From: Enterobacter sp.
Lineage (GTDB): Bacteria; Pseudomonadota; Gammaproteobacteria; Enterobacterales; Enterobacteriaceae
DNA: 64,000 bases
NCBI GenBank assembly: GCA_022649305.1
Contig: JALCNW010000013.1
Location: 1-64,000 of the forward strand
Direction of reading: 5' to 3'
In this document: positions 1-10,136 of the stretch, piece after piece
Layout: each line of letters opens with the position of its first letter
Numbering within the stretch: position 1 is the first letter of the stretch
The notes under the pieces: generated by a model
The model's database searches: none
What the model was told of the DNA's origin: nothing
What the model saw: the letters and a program-made list of their open reading frames with translations, nothing else
Translations under genes and position numbers: made by a program

Positions 1-858
<858 letters not shown>

Positions 859-865
<7 letters not shown>

Positions 866-1470
866 CTGAGCAACAACGCACGCAGCTGGATTGGGAAAAA
901 ACGGACGGATTATTGCCGGTAGTAGTCCAACACGCCGTTTCTGGTGAAGTGTTAATGCTGGGCTATATGAACCAGGAAGCGCTGAGCAAAACGCTCGATA
1001 GTGGGAAAGTCACCTTTTTCTCTCGCACTAAACAGCGTTTATGGACCAAAGGCGAAAGCTCGGGCCATTTCCTGAACGTGGTTAGCATCACCCCTGATTG
1101 CGATAACGATACCCTGCTGGTACTGGCAAACCCTATCGGCCCGACCTGCCATTTGGGGTCCACCAGCTGCTTTGGTGACGCGAGCCACCAGTGGTTGTTC
1201 CTGTATCAACTGGAACAACTGCTTGCAGAGCGCAAAACCGCTGACCCGGAAAGCTCGTACACGGCGAAGCTATATGCCACTGGAACTAAGCGCATCGCGC
1301 AAAAGGTCGGAGAAGAAGGGGTTGAAACCGCATTGGCCGCAACCGTTAACGATCGCGATGAACTGACCAATGAAGCCTCTGATTTGATATATCACCTGCT
1401 GGTGCTGCTACAGGATCAGGAACTGGATTTGACGGCGGTCATTGAGAATTTACGCAAGCGACACAAATAA
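859..1470 (+). CDS. hisI: Bifunctional phosphoribosyl-AMP cyclohydrolase / phosphoribosyl-ATP pyrophosphatase HisI(E)
   Basis: This is the last gene of the his operon and performs the second and third steps of histidine synthesis. The 203-residue protein is the enterobacterial fusion. The N-terminal half is the cyclohydrolase, with [10 protein letters not shown] and the metal-ligand stretch DCDNDTLL followed by GPTCH. The C-terminal half (from about residue 110) is the all-helical PRA-PH pyrophosphohydrolase, with the KVGEEGVE and EASDLIYH metal-binding helices. The start overlaps the hisF stop by 7 bases, and a terminator follows the stop at once. Confidence 0.98.
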
Positions 1471-1475
1471 AAAAA

Positions 1476-1493
1476 GACCGGGGGAACCCGGTC
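1476..1493. terminator. Bidirectional intrinsic terminator between hisI and wzzB
   Basis: A 7-bp stem (GACCGGG/CCCGGTC) with a 4-base loop is flanked by A5-6 on the left and T7 on the right, so it has a U-tract on both strands. It sits in the 41-base gap between the convergent genes hisI and wzzB and can end both transcripts. Confidence 0.9.
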
Positions 1494-1511
1494 TTTTTTT
1501 CGAAATGATTA

Positions 1512-2492
1512 TCAGTTTTTATTTTGGTAGCTACGAAGCGCATTACGCCCCAGCACAACAGCAGAACCCATAATCCCGCCCAACAGAACGGCCAGAATCA
1601 AAGCAATGGCTTTTTTGGGACTATCGCGACGAATCGGCAAGTCCGGTTTCATCACGTAACGATACACATGAATAGTCGCCGGATCGACGTTCAGGTTTTC
1701 GATATCCAGTAAATTCTGTTTAGTCTGGTAATACGCTGAAGAAAAGACCAGTGGTCGCGTACCTTCATTCTGAATCATCGAATTCAATGCCACGCTGCCC
1801 AAAAGAAACATCGTGTCCTGAGTGACATCCTGAGTTTGTTGGAGTTGCGGCGTGGTGATTTTTGCCGCCTCAGCAAATTTAATAGCCTCTGTAATCTGCT
1901 TAATACGCAGGTCTTTCTGTTCCTGAGCGACTTTTTCCTGGTTACCCAGAGAGTCGTTCAAGGTTGCGATCTGCTGCTTAATGTTGTCCTTAAGGTCAAC
2001 GCTAAGCTCTTTAGCCGTTTGCTCGTCAACCAGCTGAATATACTGCGCCAGCTGTTTTTGCGCGGCTTCTGCCGTTTCGCCCACATAAGAAACGCTTAAA
2101 GGCATCGCTTGCCCTTTAACCGCCGGTTCAATCGTTAACTTTTCAGGTGCTTCCTGATTGTCCAACGTCTGAGATAGCGCCGAGAAAGCCGAGTTAAAAC
2201 GAGCAACGACACGATTCTGCGTGTCCAGCATACCAGGTGCTGCGCCACCATAAAGAATATTCAAGGCATTACTGTAGGTTGCAATTTGCGCCGCATCAGG
2301 CTGGGTGATAATTGCTGTAGAGGTCCATTTCTCCTTTGCAATCGTAATGTAAACACCAGCAAGTACAATCGCGATGGCGATAAAAGCAGCAATTGTCCAC
2401 TTCCCACGCCAAATTTGCAGAACTAAATCAATTAAATCAATTTGCTCCGGGTCATTGCTTCGGTTGACCACGTTGTTGTTATTCTGGGACAT
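1512..2492 (-). CDS. wzzB: O-antigen chain-length determinant WzzB
   Basis: This inner-membrane co-polymerase (PCP-1 family) sets the modal length of the O-antigen made by Wzy. It has 326 residues, the usual size. The cytoplasmic N-terminus ends in DPEQIDLIDLVLQIWRGKW, followed by a first membrane segment at about 33-53. A long periplasmic domain rich in helices follows (about 54-290), then the characteristic PIRRDSPKKA motif and a Gly-rich second membrane segment (LILAVLLGGIMGSAVVLG). It is transcribed alone towards hisI. Its presence supports reading the 6.7-23 kb cluster as Wzx/Wzy-type O-antigen rather than a group 1 capsule. Confidence 0.97.
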   Translation of the reverse strand: MSQNNNNVVNRSNDPEQIDLIDLVLQIWRGKWTIAAFIAIAIVLAGVYITIAKEKWTSTAIITQPDAAQIATYSNALNILYGGAAPGMLDTQNRVVARFNSAFSALSQTLDNQEAPEKLTIEPAVKGQAMPLSVSYVGETAEAAQKQLAQYIQLVDEQTAKELSVDLKDNIKQQIATLNDSLGNQEKVAQEQKDLRIKQITEAIKFAEAAKITTPQLQQTQDVTQDTMFLLGSVALNSMIQNEGTRPLVFSSAYYQTKQNLLDIENLNVDPATIHVYRYVMKPDLPIRRDSPKKAIALILAVLLGGIMGSAVVLGRNALRSYQNKN

Positions 2493-2597
2493 ACAATCCT
2501 TTAACAGTTAAAGCGCAAAAATATTATTTATGTAGTGTATCGATTGTTAGCAATTTTTCTATAAGAATCCGATGACTTATCGTCTAAGCAGTGAAGT

Positions 2598-2636
2598 TTT
2601 ACGAAGTAAACGCTTAAGGGTATGATGAACATCATA
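2598..2636 (+). promoter_or_regulatory. Predicted uge promoter with overlapping palindrome
   Basis: A -35-like TTTACG (2598-2603) and a -10 TATGAT (2621-2626) are separated by 17 bases, placing a start near 2633, about 50 bases before the uge start codon. The -10 forms the left arm of a perfect 7-bp inverted repeat, TATGATG-AA-CATCATA (2621-2636), which covers the -10 and the likely start site. That position suits a repressor, but which protein, if any, binds is unknown. Confidence 0.45.
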
Positions 2637-2682
2637 GATTTTTACTACTCGTTTAGCGATTTTGTTACTGAAGAGGATGGAT

Positions 2683-3687
2683 ATGAAATTTTTAGTCACT
2701 GGGGCAGCAGGCTTTATCGGCTTCCACGTCAGCGGACGTCTGCAGGAAGCAGGGCATCAGGTCATTGGCATTGATAATCTGAATGATTATTACGACGTTA
2801 GCCTGAAGCAAGCCCGTCTGGATCAGCTGACTTCTGAAAATTTCACCTTTCATAAACTCGATCTGGCCGATCGTGACGGTATGGCAGCCCTCTTTGCCAA
2901 CGAGAAATTTGATCGGGTTATTCATCTGGCAGCCCAGGCAGGCGTGCGTTATTCGCTTGAGAATCCTCACGCTTACGCCGATGCTAACCTGATTGGCCAC
3001 CTGAACGTGCTGGAAGGCTGTCGTCACAACAAAGTGCAGCATCTCCTGTATGCTTCTTCCAGCTCTGTGTACGGCCTGAACCGTAAAATGCCGTTCTCTA
3101 CCGATGATTCGGTTGACCATCCCGTATCGCTCTATGCCGCGACCAAAAAAGCCAACGAGCTGATGTCGCACACCTATTCGCATTTGTACGATCTGCCGAC
3201 CACTGGCCTGCGCTTCTTTACGGTTTATGGACCCTGGGGCCGCCCGGATATGGCACTGTTCAAATTCACCAAAGCGATGATTGAAGGCAAGAGCATCGAC
3301 GTCTATAACTTCGGCAAGATGAAGCGTGACTTCACCTACATCGACGATATCGCCGAGGCAATTATCCGTCTGCAGGATGTTATTCCTCAGGCAGACGCTA
3401 ACTGGACCGTTGAAGCAGGTTCACCGGCAACCAGCTCCGCGCCGTATCGGGTTTACAACATCGGTAATAGCTCACCTGTTGAACTGATGGATTACATTAC
3501 TGCGCTTGAAGAAGCCGTCGGCGTAGAAGCCGTTAAAAATATGATGCCAATGCAGCCGGGTGATGTTTTGGAAACCAGTGCCGACACGCAAGCACTGTAT
3601 GACGTCATCGGCTTTAAGCCACAGACGTCGGTGAAAGATGGAGTGAAAAACTTCGTGCACTGGTATCGCAATTTCTACAACGTCTAA
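2683..3687 (+). CDS. uge: NAD-dependent UDP-sugar 4-epimerase, probably UDP-glucuronate 4-epimerase
   Basis: This extended short-chain dehydrogenase probably interconverts UDP-glucuronate and UDP-galacturonate. The N-terminal NAD-binding motif is GAAGFIG (7-13), SSSSVYG lies near 125-131, and the catalytic Tyr151 and Lys155 sit in YAATK. I chose the ATG at 2683 rather than the upstream in-frame ATG at 2662: it has an AGAGG ribosome site 6 bases upstream and gives 334 residues starting at MKFLVTG, the family length. The gene stands alone on the plus strand between wzzB and ugd, and ugd makes its presumed substrate. A GalE-like or UDP-GlcNAc specificity cannot be excluded; the fold is certain, the substrate less so. 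Confidence 0.85.
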   Translation: MKFLVTGAAGFIGFHVSGRLQEAGHQVIGIDNLNDYYDVSLKQARLDQLTSENFTFHKLDLADRDGMAALFANEKFDRVIHLAAQAGVRYSLENPHAYADANLIGHLNVLEGCRHNKVQHLLYASSSSVYGLNRKMPFSTDDSVDHPVSLYAATKKANELMSHTYSHLYDLPTTGLRFFTVYGPWGRPDMALFKFTKAMIEGKSIDVYNFGKMKRDFTYIDDIAEAIIRLQDVIPQADANWTVEAGSPATSSAPYRVYNIGNSSPVELMDYITALEEAVGVEAVKNMMPMQPGDVLETSADTQALYDVIGFKPQTSVKDGVKNFVHWYRNFYNV

Positions 3688-3695
3688 AAACAACA

Positions 3696-3717
3696 ATGCC
3701 CGGTTTAGGCCGGGCAT
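3696..3717. terminator. Hairpin between convergent uge and ugd
   Basis: An 8-bp perfect stem (ATGCCCGG/CCGGGCAT) has a 6-base loop. On the minus strand it is followed by TGTTGTTTTT, so it looks like a good intrinsic terminator for ugd. On the plus strand the tail (GTTCGTC) is poor, so termination of uge may be weaker. Confidence 0.75.
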
Positions 3718-3742
3718 GTTCGTCATAGGTTGAATGACAGTA

Positions 3743-4909
3743 TCAATCGCTACCAAACAGATCGCGGGTGTAAACCTTGTCCGTCACATCGGCCAGTTCC
3801 TCGGCCATACGGTTAGAGATAATCACATCAGCTTCTTTTTTAAATGCATCCAGGTCGCGCACAACGCGAGAGTGGAAGAACTCGTCTTCCTTCATCGCGG
3901 GCTCGTAAATAATAACCTGCACGCCCTTCGCCTTGATTCGCTTCATAATCCCCTGAATGGATGAGGCGCGGAAGTTATCCGAACCACTCTTCATAATCAG
4001 GCGATAGACACCAACGACTTTAGGTTTTCGGGAAAGAATCGAATCCGCGACAAAATCTTTACGGGTACGGTTAGCATCAACAATCGCTGAGATAAGATTG
4101 TTCGGGACCGACTGATAGTTGGCCAACAGCTGCTTCGTATCTTTTGGCAGACAATAGCCACCGTAACCGAACGAAGGATTGTTGTAGTGATTACCGATAC
4201 GCGGATCGAGACACACCCCTTCAATAATCTGACGACTGTCCAGACCCAGGCTTTCGGCATAGCTGTCCAGCTCGTTGAAGTACGCCACGCGCATGGCAAG
4301 ATACGTATTAGCAAACAGCTTAATGGCTTCCGCTTCGGTGGAGTCGGTGAATATTACGGCGATATCTTTCTTCACAGCACCCTCCTGCAATAGCGCCGCA
4401 AAGCGCTTTGCGCGCTCAGAGCGCTCACCGATCACGATACGTGACGGATGCAGGTTATCGTATAACGCCCGCCCTTCCCGCAAAAACTCGGGGGAGAAGA
4501 TGACGTTATCAATACCGTATTTCTCCCTGACTGATTGGGTAAAACCAACCGGGACGGTAGATTTGACGATCATCACTGCATTGGGATTAATTTCAATGAC
4601 ATCGCGGATAACTGACTCAACGCTCGAGGTATTGAAATAGTTTGTTTTAGGATCGTAGTCGGTAGGCGTCGCAATGATCACATAGTCCGCATCACGGTAA
4701 GCGTCTTGCTTGTCCGTCGTCGCGCGGAAGTTTAGCGGCTTGGTTGCCAGGTATTCTTCAATCTCTTTGTCTACAATTGGGGACTGCTTCTGGTTAAGCA
4801 TATCCACTTTGGCCTGCACGATGTCCAGCGCAACCACTTCGTGGTTCTGCGCGATGAGGATACCGTTAGAGAGACCGACGTAACCTGTACCGGAAATTGT
4901 AATTTTCAT
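3743..4909 (-). CDS. ugd: UDP-glucose 6-dehydrogenase
   Basis: This enzyme oxidises UDP-glucose to UDP-glucuronate with 2 NAD+. UDP-glucuronate feeds colanic acid, aminoarabinose on lipid A and, through the neighbouring epimerase, UDP-galacturonate. The protein has 388 residues, as in E. coli. The NAD-binding motif GTGYVGL is at 7-13, and KSTVPVG and the SPEFLREG substrate loop follow. The nucleophile is Cys253 in [11 protein letters not shown]. The C-terminal UDP-binding domain (about 290-388) is complete. The gene stands alone downstream of gnd, with its own 229-base upstream gap. Control by Rcs, PhoP or PmrA is known in relatives, but I could not pick out a convincing box. Confidence 0.98.
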   Translation of the reverse strand: MKITISGTGYVGLSNGILIAQNHEVVALDIVQAKVDMLNQKQSPIVDKEIEEYLATKPLNFRATTDKQDAYRDADYVIIATPTDYDPKTNYFNTSSVESVIRDVIEINPNAVMIVKSTVPVGFTQSVREKYGIDNVIFSPEFLREGRALYDNLHPSRIVIGERSERAKRFAALLQEGAVKKDIAVIFTDSTEAEAIKLFANTYLAMRVAYFNELDSYAESLGLDSRQIIEGVCLDPRIGNHYNNPSFGYGGYCLPKDTKQLLANYQSVPNNLISAIVDANRTRKDFVADSILSRKPKVVGVYRLIMKSGSDNFRASSIQGIMKRIKAKGVQVIIYEPAMKEDEFFHSRVVRDLDAFKKEADVIISNRMAEELADVTDKVYTRDLFGSD

Positions 4910-5092
4910 TCGCTAATGACTTCTGTGAGTTAACTGTAGAGATGATCATCAGACCATCACGATAATCAATAACTGTTGGGCTTTTTACCTCTTGGCTTGT
5001 AGAAGTGTCAAGGAACAGTCGGAAGATTCACCCGCTCCGACCTGATATTCAGACAACTTCGAATAACTATCGTCATTTTTAAGGTAAAAAAA

Positions 5093-5113
5093 ACCCGGAG
5101 AGCATCTCCGGGT
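5093..5113 (-). terminator. Intrinsic terminator of gnd
   Basis: Read on the minus strand, this is a 9-bp perfect stem (ACCCGGAGA/TCTCCGGGT) with a 3-base loop, followed directly by a run of eight T. It lies 25 bases past the gnd stop and separates gnd from ugd. Confidence 0.92.
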
Positions 5114-5138
5114 CCTGATTACCTTTGACGGATAAAGA

Positions 5139-6545
5139 TTAATCCAGCCATTCGGTGTGGAACACACCTTCTTTATCGGTACGCTTGTACGTATGCGCAC
5201 CGAAGTAGTCACGCTGAGCCTGAATCAGGTTAGCAGGCAACACTGCTGCACGGTAGCTATCGTAGTAGGCTACGGCTGCAGAGAAAGTCGGAACCGGAAT
5301 ACCGTTTTGTACGGCATATGCCACAACGTCACGCAGCGCTTGCTGATAGTCGTCAGCAATTTGCTTGAAGTATGGTGCCAGCAGCAGGTTTGCGATGTCT
5401 GCATTTTCAGCGTACGCATCGGTGATTTTCTGCAAGAACTGAGCACGGATAATGCAGCCTGCACGGAAAATTTTCGCGATTTCACCGTAGTTCAAATCCC
5501 AGTTGTTCTCATCAGACGCGGCACGCAGTTGAGAGAAGCCCTGAGCGTAAGAAACAATCTTGCCCAGATACAGGGCGCGGCGTACTTTCTCGATAAACTC
5601 TGCTTTATCGGTAGCGAGTTTTGCCTGAGGGCCAGACAGCACTTTAGAAGCGGCAACACGCTGCTCTTTCAGAGACGAAATGTAACGTGCGAAGACAGAC
5701 TCGGTGATCAGAGACAGCGGCTCGCCCAAATCCAGAGAGCTTTGGCTGGTCCATTTACCCGTGCCTTTGTTCGCGGCTTCATCCAGAATCACATCAACCA
5801 GGTATTTGCCTTCTTCGTCTTTCTTGGTGAAGATATCTTTGGTGATGTCAATCAGGTAGCTGTTCAGCTCGCCTTTGTTCCACTCAGTGAACGTCTCTGC
5901 CAACTCTTCATTGGACAGGTTCAAACCGCCTTTCAGCAGAGAATACGCTTCAGCAATCAGCTGCATATCGCCGTATTCAATGCCGTTGTGAACCATTTTA
6001 ACGTAATGACCAGCACCATCTGGACCAATATAGGTCACACACGGTTCGCCATCTTCAGCAATAGCCGCGATTTTAGTCAGGATAGGCGCAACCAGTTCGT
6101 AGGCTTCTTTCTGACCACCAGGCATGATGGATGGGCCCTTCAGAGCGCCCTCTTCTCCACCGGAGACGCCGGTACCAATGAAGTTAAAGCCTTCAGCAGA
6201 CAGGTCACGGTTACGACGAATGGTGTCGTGGTAGAAGGTGTTACCACCATCAATAATGATGTCGCCTTTATCCAGGTACGGCTTCAGGGAGTCGATGGCA
6301 GCATCGGTGCCTGCGCCCGCTTTCACCATTAACAGGATACGACGAGGCGTTTCCAGTGATTCAACAAACTCCTGCACCGTAAAGAACGGAACCAGTTTTT
6401 TGCCTGGATTCTCTGCAATCACTTCTTCGGTTTTATCGCGGGAGCGGTTGAACACGGAGACGGTATAACCACGGCTTTCGATGTTGAGCGCCAGGTTGCG
6501 CCCCATCACTGCCATACCGACAACGCCGATCTGTTGTTTGGACAT
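5139..6545 (-). CDS. gnd: 6-phosphogluconate dehydrogenase (decarboxylating)
   Basis: Gnd converts 6-phosphogluconate to ribulose 5-phosphate and CO2 with NADP+, in the oxidative pentose phosphate pathway. It has 468 residues, the standard length. The NADP-binding motif GVVGMAVMG (8-15) and the NRS loop at 33-35 are present. The substrate loop GVSGGEEGA is at 126-134, and the catalytic Lys183 and Glu190 lie in [13 protein letters not shown] good ribosome site, CAGGAG, precedes the ATG. As in other enterobacteria, gnd marks the distal border of the O-antigen cluster and is often carried along when O-antigen loci are exchanged. Confidence 0.98.
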   Translation of the reverse strand: MSKQQIGVVGMAVMGRNLALNIESRGYTVSVFNRSRDKTEEVIAENPGKKLVPFFTVQEFVESLETPRRILLMVKAGAGTDAAIDSLKPYLDKGDIIIDGGNTFYHDTIRRNRDLSAEGFNFIGTGVSGGEEGALKGPSIMPGGQKEAYELVAPILTKIAAIAEDGEPCVTYIGPDGAGHYVKMVHNGIEYGDMQLIAEAYSLLKGGLNLSNEELAETFTEWNKGELNSYLIDITKDIFTKKDEEGKYLVDVILDEAANKGTGKWTSQSSLDLGEPLSLITESVFARYISSLKEQRVAASKVLSGPQAKLATDKAEFIEKVRRALYLGKIVSYAQGFSQLRAASDENNWDLNYGEIAKIFRAGCIIRAQFLQKITDAYAENADIANLLLAPYFKQIADDYQQALRDVVAYAVQNGIPVPTFSAAVAYYDSYRAAVLPANLIQAQRDYFGAHTYKRTDKEGVFHTEWLD

Positions 6546-6680
6546 TACATACTCCTGTCTTGGGAATTATCACTGCTGTGCGATGCAGTTCGAATGTATC
6601 TACGATGTTAACTCAACCCAGTTACTTGTGGATAGCCTTTGGTGCGCTTACACATCTGACTGAGTAAAACTGACTAATCG

Positions 6681-7229
6681 TTAATCAAAATATGTTGCTT
6701 GCTCAAAGGTTTTACCGTTTGTATCTTTAGCCGATAGCAACGGTGAGACATCCTCATTAAAAGGCCAGCAAATTCCGATGGTTTTATCGTTCCATAATAA
6801 AGCATGCTCAGAATGTGGATTATAATAATCGGTACATTTATATACAAACTCAGCGCTTTCGGAAAGTACATAAAATCCATGCGCAAAACCTTCAGGTATC
6901 CATAGTTGAAGTTTGTTTTCAGCAGACAGCACAACTGCCGTCCACTGACCAAATGTAGGCGAAGACTTTCTCATATCGACAGCCACATCAAACACTTCAC
7001 CACTGACCACACGCACTAATTTACCCTGAGGATTTTGCGTCTGATAGTGCAATCCTCGTAATATATTCTTAGCAGACCTTGAGTGGTTATCCTGTACAAA
7101 ACTGCGTTTACAAACAAGCTCAGAAAATTTTTTTTGTTGCCAGGTTTCCATAAAGAAACCACGCTCATCGCCAAAAACAGTAGGTTCGATGATTTTTACA
7201 TCAGGGATGTCAGTATTAATAATCTTCAT
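6681..7229 (-). CDS. rfbC: dTDP-4-dehydrorhamnose 3,5-epimerase
   Basis: RfbC (RmlC) epimerises dTDP-4-keto-6-deoxyglucose at C3 and C5, the third step to dTDP-L-rhamnose. It is a 182-residue cupin, the usual size. The catalytic His61 lies in LRGLHYQ, and Tyr130 in VYKCTDYY is the probable acid. IPEGFAHGF is the conserved cupin strand. It is the last gene of the O-antigen operon, 12 bases after rfbD and 135 bases before gnd. An A8 run (minus strand of 7128-7135) encodes the QKK near residue 32. Confidence 0.97.
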   Translation of the reverse strand: MKIINTDIPDVKIIEPTVFGDERGFFMETWQQKKFSELVCKRSFVQDNHSRSAKNILRGLHYQTQNPQGKLVRVVSGEVFDVAVDMRKSSPTFGQWTAVVLSAENKLQLWIPEGFAHGFYVLSESAEFVYKCTDYYNPHSEHALLWNDKTIGICWPFNEDVSPLLSAKDTNGKTFEQATYFD

Positions 7230-7241
7230 AATGACTCTTTT

Positions 7242-8132
7242 CTATTTACCTAATATTTCAACAACTGCGCGTTCAACATTTTTTTTCCAGTGAGGAAGTG
7301 TCACAGCGAAAGTTTGCTGAAATTTTTGATTAGATAAACGTGAATTTAAAGGTCGTTTTGCGGGCGTTGGATAATCGCTGGTTGGAATGCCATTGACATT
7401 TTGGACAACCAGCTTTTCGCCCTGCGATTTCGCCACCATAAACACATAATTCGCATAATCGAACCAGGTTGTTTCGCCGCTGGCGACCAAGTGATAAACC
7501 CCAGCAACATCTCTATTTACTCGTTCTTGACGAATGGCAATGGCCGTACAGTCAGCCAGCAACTCGGCGCTAGTCGGGGCGCCATATTGGTCATTAATGA
7601 TAGAAAGGGTATCTTTATCTCGGGCAAGACGCAGCATCGTTTTAGCAAAATTATTGCCACGGGTGGCAAATACCCAACTGGTACGAAAAATTAAATGACG
7701 TGGATTGGAGCGAATGATCGCTTGTTCGCCAGCTAATTTCGTTTCACCGTAGACGTTTAGCGGTGCAGGGATGTCCTCTTCACAACGGTAATCTTCCCCT
7801 TCTCCATTAAATACATAATCCGTCGAATAATGGACCAAAAGAGCGCCAAGCTTCGCAGACTCCATAGCCAAAACAGCAACGCCTTTTTCATTTAATAATT
7901 CAGATAGCTCACGCTCGGTTTCAGCTTTATCAACGGCCGTGTGTGCCGCCGCATTTACAATAACATCAGGTTTTACTGAACGAACAGTCTGCGCGATGCC
8001 TTCAAGGTTGGTGAGATCACCACATAATTCCTTGTCAAAAAAATCAACTGCAATGACATCACCTAAAGTCGAAAGTGAACGTTGTAGTTCCCAGCCAACC
8101 TGACCGTTTTTTCCTACCAGTAATATTTTCAT
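7242..8132 (-). CDS. rfbD: dTDP-4-dehydrorhamnose reductase
   Basis: RfbD (RmlD) reduces dTDP-4-keto-L-rhamnose with NAD(P)H to give dTDP-L-rhamnose. The 296-residue protein is a short-chain dehydrogenase. The nucleotide-binding motif GKNGQVG is at 7-13, HYSTDYVF is at 101-108, and the catalytic Tyr128 and Lys132 are in YGETK. It lies 42 bases after rfbA and 12 before rfbC. The order of transcription is B, A, D, C, rather than the B, D, A, C order seen in many E. coli and Salmonella clusters. Confidence 0.97.
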   Translation of the reverse strand: MKILLVGKNGQVGWELQRSLSTLGDVIAVDFFDKELCGDLTNLEGIAQTVRSVKPDVIVNAAAHTAVDKAETERELSELLNEKGVAVLAMESAKLGALLVHYSTDYVFNGEGEDYRCEEDIPAPLNVYGETKLAGEQAIIRSNPRHLIFRTSWVFATRGNNFAKTMLRLARDKDTLSIINDQYGAPTSAELLADCTAIAIRQERVNRDVAGVYHLVASGETTWFDYANYVFMVAKSQGEKLVVQNVNGIPTSDYPTPAKRPLNSRLSNQKFQQTFAVTLPHWKKNVERAVVEILGK

Positions 8133-8174
8133 CGCTTTTTACTCAATCAAACTGTTGTGGTATAAACTGAGAAA

Positions 8175-9041
8175 TTACTCAGTAATCAACATCTTTAGAT
8201 ATTGACCATAGGCTGTTTTCTTCAGTTTATCAGCCTGAACGGCCAGTTCTGTAGAGTTTAACCATCCCTTCCGAAAAGCAATCTCTTCAAGGCAAGCAAC
8301 CTTCATGCCTTGTCGTTTCTCAATTGTGTGGATGAATTGAGAGGCTTCGATCAAACTGTCATGGGTGCCAGTATCGAGCCAGGCAAACCCACGTCCGAGA
8401 AGTTCAACTTCAAGCTCCCCTTTTTTCAGATACATCTGATTAAGAGTTGTAATTTCAAGTTCGCCGCGAATTGAAGGTTGGACTTCTTTGACCATATCCA
8501 AAACATTATTGTCATAGAAATACAATCCCGTAACCGCCCAATTAGATTTCGGTTTGAGCGGTTTTTCTTCAATGGATAAGGCCTTAAAGTTATTATCAAA
8601 TTCAACAACACCGAATCTTTCAGGGTCCTGAACTTGATAACCGAAGACTGTAGCCCCTTCTGTTTTGCTAGCCGCGTTTTCCAGCTTTTTACCGAAGCTT
8701 TGTCCGAAGAAAATATTGTCTCCCAGGACTAAGGCACAGGGATCGTTACCCACAAATTTTTCACCGATAATGAATGCCTGAGCAAGGCCATCAGGTGAAG
8801 GTTGAACAGCATAAGTGAAATTCACACCAAATTGAGATCCATCTTTCATCAAACGTTGGAAAGCAGGCATATCTTCAGGCGTAGTAATAATTAATATATC
8901 TCGAATACCAGCCAACATGAGTACTGAAACTGGATAAAAAATCATTGGCTTGTCGTAAATCGGCAATAGCTGTTTCGATACACCCTGCGTTATTGGATAT
9001 AAACGAGTACCAGAACCACCCGCTAAAACAATTCCTTTCAT
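8175..9041 (-). CDS. rfbA: Glucose-1-phosphate thymidylyltransferase
   Basis: RfbA (RmlA) couples glucose 1-phosphate with dTTP to give dTDP-glucose, the first step to rhamnose. The GT-A nucleotidyltransferase signature [13 protein letters not shown] and [12 protein letters not shown] are intact, as are GDNIFFG and [11 protein letters not shown] prefer the ATG at 9041 (288 residues, MKGIVLAGG). A GTG at 9044 would add one residue and lies closer to the GAGG ribosome site, so either may be used. Twelve to fifteen bases separate it from rfbB. As the product resembles RffH as well as RfbA, the dedicated role in O-antigen is inferred from context. Confidence 0.96.
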   Translation of the reverse strand: MKGIVLAGGSGTRLYPITQGVSKQLLPIYDKPMIFYPVSVLMLAGIRDILIITTPEDMPAFQRLMKDGSQFGVNFTYAVQPSPDGLAQAFIIGEKFVGNDPCALVLGDNIFFGQSFGKKLENAASKTEGATVFGYQVQDPERFGVVEFDNNFKALSIEEKPLKPKSNWAVTGLYFYDNNVLDMVKEVQPSIRGELEITTLNQMYLKKGELEVELLGRGFAWLDTGTHDSLIEASQFIHTIEKRQGMKVACLEEIAFRKGWLNSTELAVQADKLKKTAYGQYLKMLITE

Positions 9042-9056
9042 CACTTAATACCTCAA

Positions 9057-10121
9057 TTATTTACTTAGACCAAGGCGTTCACCGGCATAAGAACCGTCAA
9101 GCACGCGCCCCCACCAGTCTTCATTAGAAAGATACCAGTTTATGGTTTTTTCAATGCCGCTTTCGAACGTTTCAAGTGGAACCCATCCAAGATCGCGCTT
9201 GATTTTACTGGCATCAATAGCATATCGAAGGTCATGACCTGGTCTGTCAGGAACAAAAGTTATTAGTTCTGCAAAACTATTTATATTATTAGGTTTATGC
9301 TCAATAGTTCTATCAAGAATGGAGCAAATGGTTTTTACGACATCAATATTTGCGCGCTCATTATGACCACCGATGCAGTACGTTTCACCTATTTTACCTT
9401 TGGTCGCCACGGTATAAAGCGCACGAGCATGATCTTCAACATATAACCAATCGCGCACCTGTTCGCCGTTACCATAAATAGGTAATTTTTTCCCTGCAAG
9501 AGCGTTGAGTATTATCAACGGAATCAATTTTTCAGGAAAATGGTACGGACCATAATTATTGGAACAATTTGTAATGACAACCGGTAAACCATAAGTGCGG
9601 TTCCACGCACGCACAAGATGATCACTACCCGCTTTTGATGCAGAGTAAGGGCTGCTAGGCGCATAAGAAGTCTCTTCAGTGAAAAGCGTTTCCTTATCAT
9701 GAAGATCGCCAAAAACTTCATCAGTTGAAATATGATGGAAACGGAAGGTTTCTTTACGGTTATCGTCAAGTGAGGCGTAAAACTGACGTGCAGCTTCGAG
9801 TAGCGTGAAGGTACCAATAACATTGGTATGAATGAAAGTGCCCGGACCGTCAATAGATCGATCTACATGGCTTTCGGCAGCTAAATGCATAACTACATCT
9901 GGCTTAAAGTCATTAAAAATGGCGCTGATACTTTTCGCATCAGTGATATCTGTGCATGAAAATGAATATCGAGTGTCATCTTCTATCGATGCAAGCGACT
10001 CAAGGTTACCAGCATAAGTCAAGCTGTCGACAACGCAGACAGTATCGCTAGTGTTGTTAATAATATTACGGACAACTGCAGACCCAATAAAGCCTGCACC
10101 ACCAGTGACAATAATTTTCAT
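9057..10121 (-). CDS. rfbB: dTDP-glucose 4,6-dehydratase
   Basis: RfbB (RmlB) dehydrates dTDP-glucose to dTDP-4-keto-6-deoxyglucose using bound NAD+. It has 354 residues. The NAD motif TGGAGFIGS is at 6-14; the catalytic triplet Thr132-Asp133-Glu134 lies in STDEVFGD; Tyr158 and Lys162 are in YSASK. The substrate-binding stretch [17 protein letters not shown] is complete. It opens the rhamnose sub-block of the operon, 15 bases after a glycosyltransferase gene. Confidence 0.97.
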   Translation of the reverse strand: MKIIVTGGAGFIGSAVVRNIINNTSDTVCVVDSLTYAGNLESLASIEDDTRYSFSCTDITDAKSISAIFNDFKPDVVMHLAAESHVDRSIDGPGTFIHTNVIGTFTLLEAARQFYASLDDNRKETFRFHHISTDEVFGDLHDKETLFTEETSYAPSSPYSASKAGSDHLVRAWNRTYGLPVVITNCSNNYGPYHFPEKLIPLIILNALAGKKLPIYGNGEQVRDWLYVEDHARALYTVATKGKIGETYCIGGHNERANIDVVKTICSILDRTIEHKPNNINSFAELITFVPDRPGHDLRYAIDASKIKRDLGWVPLETFESGIEKTINWYLSNEDWWGRVLDGSYAGERLGLSK

Positions 10122-10136
10122 AATTTTTGGCTTCTG

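Noticed and set aside
5157-6332. 391-codon open frame antisense to gnd
   Set aside because: It lies wholly opposite a conserved essential-pathway gene, and its length follows from the codon use of gnd; no recognisable domain or ribosome site.
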